A DNA stretch of 64,000 nt. Source: Chrysoperla carnea. Lineage: Eukaryota; Arthropoda; Insecta; Neuroptera; Chrysopidae. This document shows positions 22,930 through 34,000 of the stretch, one piece after another. Numbering within the stretch: position 1 is the first letter of the stretch; the number at the start of each line of letters is the position of its first letter. Location of the stretch: the NCBI RefSeq assembly GCF_905475395.1, contig NC_058337.1, positions 6,932,983 to 6,996,982 on the forward strand, written 5' to 3'. A program made the translations under genes and the position numbers. The notes below the pieces were generated by a model. It saw nothing but the letters and a program-made list of their open reading frames with translations, had not been told where the DNA came from and ran no database searches.

Positions 22930-24014
22930 TATTCCAAAAGAGCTTCAACAACTTTTCCATATCCAGTTTGAGACGCAATTTAAAGTGTTGTTTGACCGTC
23001 TTTAGTTTGAGCTTCTACATTAGCACCTTTGCTTAAGAGTAGTTTAGCAATTTTTCCCATAACATTAACAAAAGGTTCTTTTTCTGTATATAAAAAATCA
23101 TCAAAAAAAGTTACGTTTTCACGACCACTTAAAGCTGTAAAATGTAATGCTGTTCTTCCATATTTATCACTAGCATTAATATCACCATCATAATGCAAAA
23201 GAGCTTTAACGATTTCTATGCAACTCTTCTGGGCAGCAGTATTCAAAAGCTCAGGATTATCTCTTACAATAGCTTTATTACTTAAAAGTAGTTTGGTAAT
23301 TTTCAAATCACTATTCTCAATACTATAAAATATTGGAGTTTTTCCGGTTTTATCTTGGGTATTTATGTCAGCGCCATAGCTTACCAATAATCTAGCTACT
23401 TCCTCCTGTTTGTATTTGGTTGCAGTATGTAAGGGTGTAAAACCTTCTTCATAAGTTGAATCATTTAACGTATTAACATCAGCACCATATTTCAGCAGTT
23501 CTTCAACAATTTTGTAATATCCTTTTTTAACAGCAGTGTGTAATAACACAGGATTATTTGTATCTGTGGGGTTAACAATGAAACCGTATTCTAGAAGAGT
23601 TTCAACAATTTGTTTATACTCTTCTCCACATTCGAACACTGCGGTTTTGAGAGAGCTTCTGTTACTTTTATTATTTATGCCAGGACAATACTTTAAAACA
23701 TCCTTCACAATGATTAAATGCCGTTTTTCAACAGCGTAGTGCAATATGGTTTTTCCATCGGTATCCTGGTGATCAACTTTGGCTCCATGTTGTAACAGCA
23801 GTCTTGTAACACTTTCGTGTCCTTTTTTAGTAGCAATAAGAAGTGGCGTTGAATTTTCTTTTGTGCTAGAATTAATATTGGCACCTCTATTCAAGAATAC
23901 ATGTACAACTTCTTCATTACCTAATTTTGCAGCAAAATGTAATGGCGTATATCTTTCCTTCAATGTTAAAGCACGAGTAGAAGTAGCATGCCTTAGAAGA
24001 ATTTCAATAATCTC

Positions 24015-24600
24015 TTTACACTCTGTTTTAGCAGAAACATGAAGAGGAGTCATATCATTTTCCCCTTTAATATCACCATTTGCACCTGCTCTTAAAAGCG
24101 ATAAAGTAATTGCTATACTACATTTTTCAACAGCAAAGTGCAGTGGCGTATACCTTTCCTTTAATGTTAAAAAATGAGTAGAGGCACCATGATTTAAAAG
24201 ATCTTCAGCAATGTCTATAAACCCTTGTTTAGCAGCAATATGAAGAGGAGTCATACCATCTTCTCCTTGAACATCAAAATTAGCACCTCTACTTAAAAGC
24301 ATCGTGATAACTACTGAGGTACCGTTTTCAACAGCAAAATGGATTGGCGTGTATCTTTCCGTTAATGTTAAAAAATTAATAGACGCGCCATGATTTAAAA
24401 GATCCTCGACAATATCTATGTATCCAAGCTTAGCAGCAATGTGAAGAGGAGTCATCTCATCCTCTCCTTTAACATCAACATTTGCAGCTTTACTTAGAAA
24501 CAAGTTGACAACTTTTTTACTTCCTTTTTCAACAGCAAAGTGCAGTGGAGCATAGCCTTTTCTCCATGTTGTAGTACACACTGAATTAACATTGGCTCCA
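24015..24600 (-). repeat. 201-bp tandem duplication within the ankyrin array
   Basis: The ankyrin repeats at the N-terminal end come as near-identical pairs. The block GAAGAGGAGTCAT occurs at 24041, 24242 and 24443, spaced exactly 201 bp (67 codons, two ankyrin units). Each pair alternates a FLTLxERYTPxHFAVE unit with a GExxMTPLHIAAK unit. The array grew by duplicating repeat pairs. Confidence 0.85.
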
Positions 24601-24614
24601 TTTTTTAACAGCGT

Positions 24615-24988
24615 CTATAATATACCCTAGAGATACGCCAACTGAAATTTACAATCCTTCTTTAGAATCGTTATAATAGGTACTGGCAGTTATTTTCAGT
24701 TGGTAAAAAATGAATGCGCAAAAAAGCACCGTTCGGGAGCAAAACATACCAATACTATCTCTTAACGTCGTTCGTCAAGTATAATGTGAATGTACCTTTA
24801 TAGTAGATGTACTACGCACTATATTTCAAACATATAAAATATAGATGTCAGTTCGGTAGTAAATATAGAAATGTCATATTGAGACTAATATGGTTTAAAA
24901 ATAGAGTTATAATAATAAATATAATATAAAATATAATTATAAGATGTAATTATTAAGTAGTTCTTTAATTTATGTTAATAAAATAATA
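24615..24988. promoter_or_regulatory. Head-to-head intergenic region, presumed htt promoter and 5' UTR
   Basis: These 374 bp separate the ankyrin pseudogene (minus) from the huntingtin start codon (plus), so the htt promoter and leader should lie here unless an untranslated exon lies farther left. I see no convincing TATA box or initiator. A 10-bp inverted pair CCAACTGAAA (24638-24647) and TTTCAGTTGG (24694-24703) is the only structure. The 3' half is nearly pure A/T. Confidence 0.35.
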
Positions 24989-25077
24989 ATGGCTTCACAA
25001 GACAAGTTAGTTAAAGCTCTAGAAGCATTACGGCTGTCAATAACGTTGAATGCACAAAACATAGATTTAACAGTGAA
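24989..25077 (+). CDS. htt: huntingtin exon 1
   Basis: Residues 1-29 plus two bases. It encodes the N17-like amphipathic helix [17 protein letters not shown], which keeps the M-A-...-K-L-x-K-A-x-E-x-L positions of vertebrate huntingtin, then goes straight on without glutamine or proline. Donor AA|GTAAGT, phase 2; intron 1 is only 120 bp. Confidence 0.93.
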
Positions 25078-28000
25078 GTAAGTGTCAAAATTTCTTCTTA
25101 TTGTTGACAATCTTTTAATTACTGCAAAATTTTTAGTGAAAAAAATAGATAGAATGAAACGATTAGTTTCTTTATTAATGTATAATAACTTTTTCAGAAA
25201 AAAGGATAAAGTAGCAAATATTTCAATAATAGCTGATACAATTTGCAATACAAATATACGCAGCTTGCCTAATTTTCCAAACTTATTGAGCGTTACAATA
25301 GAAGTATTTCTTCAATTATGCGACGATCCAGAATCAGACGTACGAATGAGTGCCGACGAATGTTTAAATCGAATAATACGGGCTATGTCAGATGGTCATA
25401 TTGCAAAAATCCAAGTTGAATTACACAAAGAAATAAAGAAAAATGGTTCAGCAAGAACATTACGCGCAGCTCTTTCGCGATTTGCGCAATTATGTCATTT
25501 AATTAAACCGCAAAAGGGAAAACCTTATATTCAGATATTGGTACCTTGTATAGTTAAAATTGCCACACGTGTAGAAGAATCGGTCCTAGAAACGTTAGAT
25601 CAAAGTTTGGCCAAAATTATGACTGCTTTAGGCTGTTTTGCTTCTGATAATGAAATTAAGGTAACTGCATAATATTCTGCTAAAGACTGGAGTTCTAAAA
25701 GCGGTCCACCTCTGATTGGCCTTAAAAGGAGTTTTTGTTTGTTAGATCCAGTTCAGTATATTTGAGGAAATAAGGCACTTAAGAATCGACTCTTCATCAG
25801 TTAATTTTTATGAGAGCCAGTGGAAAATGTTTGTCTAAATGTACTCAACAAAAGGTTATTCAGAGAAGACAGAAGTAGTAAGAAAACCCGTTATTGATGA
25901 AAATAAAGATTATTTTGTGATTCCGGTCAAAAATTTTATTTGAAAGCCATTAGATCTTATATTTTGGATAATTCTAAGCATATTTTGACTTTTGACAATT
26001 TTCACCAAACCTCGCTGTTTTCATTCTATAAACGTTTGAAAAATAAGTACGGATTCAAACACTTATAAAAGTTAGTTTCAAATTAAATTTTTGACCGGAA
26101 CCACAAAATAATCTTTATTTTCGTCAATTACGAATTTTGGGCGAAAACCCGCAATTTGCTTTTTTCAAATACTTGTATCTTGAAAACGGCGAGGCTAGGT
26201 AAAAAATGGTAATGATAAAAAAATGATAACATTTGTCCAAAATAGAAATTTTAATAGTTTTATTTAAATGTAAATTAAAAAGAATGTGGAGTCCGGAACA
26301 ACGGTACCTCTGTCCCACCGTGTGGTCTCAAATCGAAAAAGCACAAGTTTGCATGAGTATGACTTGGTTGAGTACACTCAGGCAAACATTTACCATCGGC
26401 TCTCATAAAAGAAAACTGTTAAGGAATCACTTTCTGGTTCAGACTGGTTCTTCGGTTTTATATCCGCGATTAGTAATTAAAATCGCGGATTACATATTTT
26501 TGACGCTATAAGAATTTCGAGACCAATCGAATATAAGCTGTTTACCGTACTCCAGTCTCTACTAAATGTATCTCCTGATTAGTGATTTGATAAGCTATAT
26601 TTTTTAGACACTTCTACGAACATTTCTACTAAATATATCTCATATATCAGCAGTTGTTCGTCGAACGGCAGCAAATAGTATGATTACTATTTGTTTGAAT
26701 TGTAGAAAACCTCAAGTCTTTATTACTTTCGTTTTGAATACAATTCTAGGTAAGTTCACTTTCTTTATTTTGATTTAATTGTAAGTGAAATTTACAATAT
26801 TTAAAAAAACTCAGACAAATTTTTCGAGCACGGAACCCTTAACTCGCACTTGAAACATATCTAAGAACTCTCTCTCTCTCTCCATTAAATTACCTTTTTC
26901 CTCAGAACCTTCTCCAAACTGAACCGATTTTGAGGATCATCGCATATTTTTTAGTTGTTCTGGGTGTGGAATCCTAAACTCACACTTGAAACATAGTTAA
27001 GAACACTCTCCATTAAATTACCTTTCAGGCGAAAAAAATCAAAATCGGTTCATCCGTTTAGGCGCTACGATGCCACAGGCAGACAGATAGGTAGACACTC
27101 AAACACATAGCGATCATACTTATAAGCCCGTTTTTTTTGTTCGGGTGTTAAAATTGATACTTAGTCTTGTTTTATCAACAGCTTCTAATATTTTTATCAA
27201 GAATTAAGTATAGTAGTTACTTAAGTACACTCAACTAAAGTATTAAAGGAACAAAATTTTAACACCAATTTTACCTAAATTTCATCTCTGCATCAGTTGC
27301 ATCTCTGTGAAAAGTCATCATGGAAAAGCAATAGCTCGTTTGAATACTTATATTTTCTAGTATTGCACGAAGGGTTGAAAGAGTTAGAGAAATATTATCC
27401 CTAAATTTTATATAAAGTTTAGAAGCGTACCAAAATTTTAAAAATTATTTTACAACAAATTTATTAATACCACTCGAACGCTTGTTTATTTCATGAAAAT
27501 GATCTATAAAAAATTTCCATATGAGCTTTTTGAAACAATATGTTTGCTTTCCAAGCAAAATTGACACTTCTGGATTAAAAATCCTGTATCTTTTGAAATA
27601 ATCATCACACTGAAATTTTTTTCATCCCATTCGAAAACTTAAACTGCTCTCTTTTAAGCCCCTGCATATTGCTTTGAACATGTCAAAAAACAGAATTATT
27701 CTATATTTAAGGCACAAACATTAACAATACATTCTAGTAAGTTTTATTAAAGATTTTAATAAAAACTTAGAAACATTTGTTTGGAATGTGAATATCAATG
27801 AATTTTATTATTGTTTTTTTTTAGATTTAATTATTCCAACACGAGAAGACGTTTCTGTTTCACTACTTCTGGGTATTTTCAGTTGTTTGCGTTGTTTTCT
27901 ACCTCATACAAATGTTGAATCTCGTAGTGAAGAAATGCAAGGTAGTTTCGGTGTACGTAAGGATCATCAAAATAGAACTACTCATCATTCAATTGGTGAT

Positions 28001-31000
28001 CGATTTATTCAAGTGTATGAATTGTGTTTATATTATTCTGTACATAACGATCATAATGTAATCAATGCAGCTTTAGAAACATTACATACACTCTTAGATA
28101 ATCCTGGTGAAAATTTATTGGAAATTTTATTATCACCCAAGGGTATATCACGAAGTCGAATCACACCATTGGATGGACAAATCAACTTAAAAATACGATC
28201 ATTAAGTAAATATTCTTTTTTTGTATTATTTATACAGAGTAAGGTAATACAAAAGGAAGGTATTCCAATCCTACAATGCATGATGGGAAACGTGTCCAGC
28301 GATTGAAACAAATGCTTACACGCTGCTAATACTTTAACTAAGGGAACTATGATCTTTTTATTAATTTAAAAAAAAAAGCCATGGATATGGTCTGTTGCGA
28401 TCCTTGAGGTCTACATTAATAACTTCTCAGCACACAGGGACACACTTAGACCATGCGATCCGTTGTGATACCAAAAACCCCGGCCATTACTCCATGAACC
28501 ATTTTGAGTTGTATAAGAACAGCAAGAGTGCGTTGACGTCAACGGACTTTAGGTCAGAAAGGTCGTCAAATACAGGGTGGATCAAATAAGTCCATCTTCT
28601 CATGGCAAGAGCTCACAGTGACAGAGAAGGTGAGACATCGTCTCCTCCTCCTCCACAATGTGACAGCTCCTGCAATAGTCGTGATACACTGTCAGGCCCA
28701 GGCGTTCAGCATGACTGCCGCCCAGTCGGCGTCTTGTAATAGCCGCAACAACTTTGCTAATAAAGGTCCTTGGAAGCGATATAAGATCTTCGGAACATCT
28801 ACGATTGTACTTAGACCATATCTGTCTTGTAGTACTACAAGTACGCTCCTCCCTCCGTCTAAGATTTCCCCTTTTTAAAGTATCCTCTTTAATACTAATA
28901 TATCACAATTGCGCTTATTTAATTTATAGAATATCTTTTAATAGTTTATAAAACTGATATTAATAACTTATTTAAAGGTGAAATGAGTGTTGCTGTATCT
29001 GAAATTCAACAAGAAGAAAGCTTTTTGCTATCAAATGTCACCGAAAAATTATCAGCACCTGACGTAGAAAATTGGATTGAAACTTCAAAATTATCTCATT
29101 CAGAACTAAAAGATGTAAATCCTACTCAATCATTTGATCGTCTTTCTTTAAATAATTATTATGAAGATGATACAAAAGATGCAGAAGCAGATACCGAAAA
29201 CAGAAGTTTAACGAATCTAGATGAATATAATAATTTATTTATTCGAAATATTAATGACAATGAATCCGATATATCGAATAGTACAAATCGTGAATCGTTA
29301 GATATTGCACATGATTTTAAAATTGATGGAACCTCACAAACAAGAAAATCATCTTCAGGTAGGCTCATTCAATTAAATATTATCTCTTGGGTCCTAGTGA
29401 GTTTCAAAAGTGTCACAAAGCTGGCTCTGTAATTTCATAAATGACTTAACTACAGCAAGATTGAAACTTTTTTTTATTGGGGAATATTCTCAAAATTGGA
29501 AGGTTTTTTTCCACCGTAATCGGAATATTTATTAATTTAGCTGATTCACGACAATTTATGAATAAGCTAATTTTTTGTTATGCTAATAAGAAGATAAGCA
29601 TACTTTTAATTTGTAAACTAACGTCTTAGTCCAATTTAACCCCGGAATCAAACGCAATAAGCAGAATACTTGTTAACGTTTCTGGTTTCTCGAACTTTTT
29701 TATATCTCGAAGTACGAAAATTTATTTTTGATATGATAGACTAAAAGATTTGTTCATTTACTACATTGAAAAATCGGATTCAGCGGGTCAAAATACACTC
29801 CTTATTCGGTGGGTCCTATAAATGCATACGAAACCCTCTCAGCAACTACAGTAATATGTACTAATTTAGTCATTTAATTTGTTTTGATTTAAAGGTGATA
29901 TAATCGACGAACGAGCTAGTTTTAAATCAACAGAAGATTTTGATAATAAGTGTGATAAGACACCATGTCCATTCAAAGATATTAATATTGGTGAATTCAC
30001 CGACGAAGCAATTCCATTAAATTATTGTACACGCCATTTAATTAAATCACATTTATTAACTGGATATCCTAAACAATTAATACCAGACGGCATGGTCCGT
30101 GTGTCAGTGAAATCGTTAGCATTAACATGTTTATCCAAAATAGTTCAATTGTATCCAGATGTTTTAGCATTGTATTTAGATAAGTCATTTTGTGACAAAA
30201 CTATTAAAACAAATATAAATGAACAACCGATTTGTGATATATTTTTGTATGCGAATCATCATGATCCACAAATACGTGGAATTGTTCGAATTCTTGTCGC
30301 TTCAATGTTAAAATCAGTTTTATTACATAATAATGCCAATTATACACAATGGTTACAAACAGTTGCAAACACTCACAATTTGGAAATCAACACTTTGAAA
30401 TTAGAGTTTATGATTGATGTTTTAATTAAGGTAAGCATATAGCGTGTCAACATCTGTAGGCTCCATATGGATAAACTTTTTTATTTCTTTACAAAAATCT
30501 CCCTTCTTTTGAAAATATTAACATTCAGCCATTCACTTTTGACATCGAATGTACAGGGTATTGGCATCGAATGTACACTTAGACCATAGGGTCCGTTGTG
30601 ATACCGAAAAAGAATTGCTCCATCCCTTGCCACTACTCCATGAACCATTTGGAGCTGTTTAAGAACAGCAGGAGTTCTTTGGCGTCGACGGACTTTAGGT
30701 AAGAGAGGTCGTCAACGAGAAGCTGTCTCAAGTAAGTCCATCTGCTCATTGCGAGAGCTGGGCAGTGACAGGTGTTCAGCATGCCTGCCGCTCAACCAGT
30801 GTCCTGTAATAGCCGCAACAACTTTGCTAATAAAGGCCCTTGGAAGCGATATAAGATCTTCGGAACATCTACGATTGTACTTAGACCATATCTGTCTTGT
30901 AGTACTACAAGTATGCTCCTCCCTCCATCTAAGATTGCCCCTTTTTAAGATATTCCCTTTAAGGAGCAGCTTGCAGTGCGCGAACGGGCCTCCCGAATGC

Positions 31001-34000
31001 CTATTGATGCCTGTGTGTTCGACATCATTGTTCAGTCTTATACATTCACATACCTCATGATTTTCAGAGAAGATCCCACAACCTACCCTCTTCTCTAACT
31101 TAAATCCGTCGGTATAAAATTCCATGCCCTTTAGCTTAACCAAGTTCTCATCTCAATCCTGCCTGAAAGGGATCTTTACGTAGAATTTGTTCCCGAAGTT
31201 AGGAGAAGGCAGAACGTAGTCAACGTATCTTGGAAGTGAGTACCTTCTTAATATCCGTGAATGACCATAATGTGTCTCAGTCCAGGGTGAGACTAGATTT
31301 GACCTGAGAGCTGCACCTGCTTTCATTTCTTCATTTGGCAGGAGGTGCAGAATTACCTCAAGGGCTTTAAATGGGGTTGTCCGTAGACATCCCGAGATTA
31401 AACACGAAGGTGGATACGTTGAGGCAAAAACGAACTGAAGATAACAGTTTAGAAATGAATTGTTAACGATACAACGCGTTATCTGTTATCCAAATTAACC
31501 AATCATCGTACTTCAAATATTTATTTAATGAATGATATGAACAAAATAATTAATACAGAACATCTATATTTATCATACATTACAAATACAATTATCATTA
31601 ATTATTGTTGATGTAAGTGTTGTGGACACCTTCTTCTGAAGCACAGATTTTTATAAACAATATCTTTTTTTCGTAAAACTTAGAATAGAAAAGTTTTCCA
31701 TATGGAGCCAACTTAAGTAGACACACTGTATATTTTTAGTATCATGCATTATTATCTTTATGGTTTCTAATAAAAAAATTCCACATATTTAACATTGATT
31801 TTGATTTTTGATTAAAATCTCTTAAAATTATGGATTTTAATAATCATAATCTTTACTCATAGGACAATGAAACTAAATATCTAAAAGGAAAAACGTGTTT
31901 CATCTTTGAAATTTTCAACATTTGTTTATTAGGTTGTAAAACCTTTGTTCCAAAAAATCGGCCACGGGGGGGGGGGGGGTCTTAACTCTCCTTTTTAGGT
32001 TTTAGTTGGGTGTTTTAATCAGTTTTTTTACAAATCTCAAAAAACTATGCATTAAATAAAAGTTCTACTAAAAGTTCTAGCCGATTTAATACGGTATTCT
32101 ACTATATTTGAAAAAGTACTTCAAAATGTTGATTTTGATAATAAAAAACCACCAAAAATTTATTTTGGTAAAATACACACGTTTTCTTGCCAAAAACTTA
32201 AATTAAATTTTAAACCTTTTTTAAACTGTCAAAAAACGCGGGCATCCAATTTGGTGACGTAATATCGGTATTATTATACGAAATAACACAAATAAGTTTG
32301 ACAGATATATTCATAGACAACTAATTATAATAAATATAAATATTGATTATCTATGGATATATTATACCCAGCTGTCTCCACCGAACTAACTGATGGTCTA
32401 TAGTTCACCGATATGACATCAGGGCTTGCTCGCGTGACGTTAGGTCACGTGATATACAGTTTAAAAATTACGATTTTTAATTTTAATATTATTAAAGAAA
32501 AATGTGCTTTTATGACTCGAAATCAGAATATTTAAGTATATTTTTACATCAATTTTAACTTTTTTCAAATTTCATAATTTATTTTTCACTACCGAAAGTA
32601 CCTTATTGTGCACATTTTTTTTCGACTTTCTAGCTTCAAAATTGACCGAAAATGCCAATTTTAAAATGGTGTATTTTTTGCTCATTCAATTAAATGAAAA
32701 AATATCATTCTTGAAAACCGTTAGGTATAGAACAAAAATTAAAATGTAAAAGTTATTCCTTATAAAAAAATAAACAACTATTGTTTGAAATATTTTTTCA
32801 TAAACATCACTGTTTATCCGTGGGGCGCAAATTAGGACAAAACTTTGGTATTCATTTGCTCCAAAACTATAAAAGATAGGGAGTTGAAAATTTGCAAGTA
32901 ATTTCAAGTGGTCTTGTGAAATATTCTTGAAAAATTAAAACAATTTCTAGAAAATACTATCGAAATTTTCGAAAATATTTTCAAGGCACCCTCACGAGTA
33001 AACAGTGATGTTTAAGAAAAAGTATTTCAAACAAAATTTGTTTACTTTTTCATAAGAAATAACTTTTACATTTAAACTTTTGTTCTACCTCTAACGGTTT
33101 ACAAAATGATAAAAAAATTCATCATTTTAAAATTTTCATATCTCTTTTTTAAATGTTAAATTAAGAAAATGTTGTGTCCGGAAGTAGGGTACTTCTGTCC
33201 CACTTTATGAGCGTAAATCGAAAAAGCACAAGCTCGTATGAATAAGATTTTGTTGAGTACACTCAGGTAAACATTTTCCACCGGCTCCTATAAAAATCAA
33301 CTGGCGAGGTTTCGATTCCTGCGTCAAATACCTTATTTCCTCAACTGAAACGTAAACTGTAAGATAAACATGTTTAAAATGAAAATAGATGATAGTTACA
33401 GAGCGTAAAGTTTTCTTTCAAATTTTAAAAATAACAATTTTCTTTTATTTTGGCCAGGGCTTGGAAGATGAATCATCAACCTGTAACAAACAAAGTTTAT
33501 TAGCATTGAAAATTTGTCTAGCCGATTTATTGGAATCGCAGAACAGTAAATCAGTAATTCCAATATTGAATGCATTGCCAGTGGTTGTGAAAAATCCTTA
33601 CTGGCTTGTAAAAGTAAGTGTAAATCAGTTTATCTTTTATCTGAATCATTCCGAGAGTTTATTTAGGTTGGCTGAATTTCGGATATTTCTTTCTTTATTG
33701 AAATTAGGAAAGGATGAAGTACGACTTGCATCTGAGAGCGTTTGCTTTTATTAACGATAGATTCGTGCTAGTAAAGCAATTTCTGAAGCGGTGCTAGCAA
33801 CGGCAAAACTGGCAATTATATACTCAACCAAAGTATTGAAGGAAAATTTAACACAAAAATTTCAAACAACTCGGCTAAATATTCCTAAAGGTCTAAGGAA
33901 CACGTTATAAAAAAATCGGAGCTGTTCCACCATTTTTCCACATTTGATGGTTTTTTCCGGTTTATTTACTGTGTTATAGATGCTAGACATACTTCATTCC

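Larger units (their letters stand above)
22175..24614 (-). pseudogene. Ankyrin-repeat protein pseudogene, ~19 repeats, transposon-interrupted
   Basis: Read on the minus strand from 24614 to TGA at 22175, this encodes about 19 ankyrin repeats in tandem (TPLHxAxxxG...LLxxGAxVN pattern) with no other domain. The 5' end is bounded by a TAG in frame, which could also be a splice acceptor (TATATTATAG|AC). Two in-frame stops replace expected residues: TAA at 22980-22982 inside a TTL-x-IA motif, and TAG at 22217-22219 inside KTL-x-KFG. A 428-bp pogo-like element sits at 22502-22929. The rest of the frame is open, so decay is recent or the stops deserve confirming. Ankyrin arrays bind proteins; the particular family is not recognised. 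There is no signal peptide or membrane segment. Confidence 0.85.

Noticed and set aside
22175..24614. Ankyrin gene as a bacterial (endosymbiont) transfer
   Set aside because: Long ankyrin arrays are common in insects too; codon use matches the AT-rich host, a eukaryotic transposon sits in it, and no bacterial neighbours are present.
33614..33760. Read-through of exon 7 to 33754
   Set aside because: The reading passes a strong GTAAGT donor and loses similarity at once; splicing to 34119 restores the conserved sequence.
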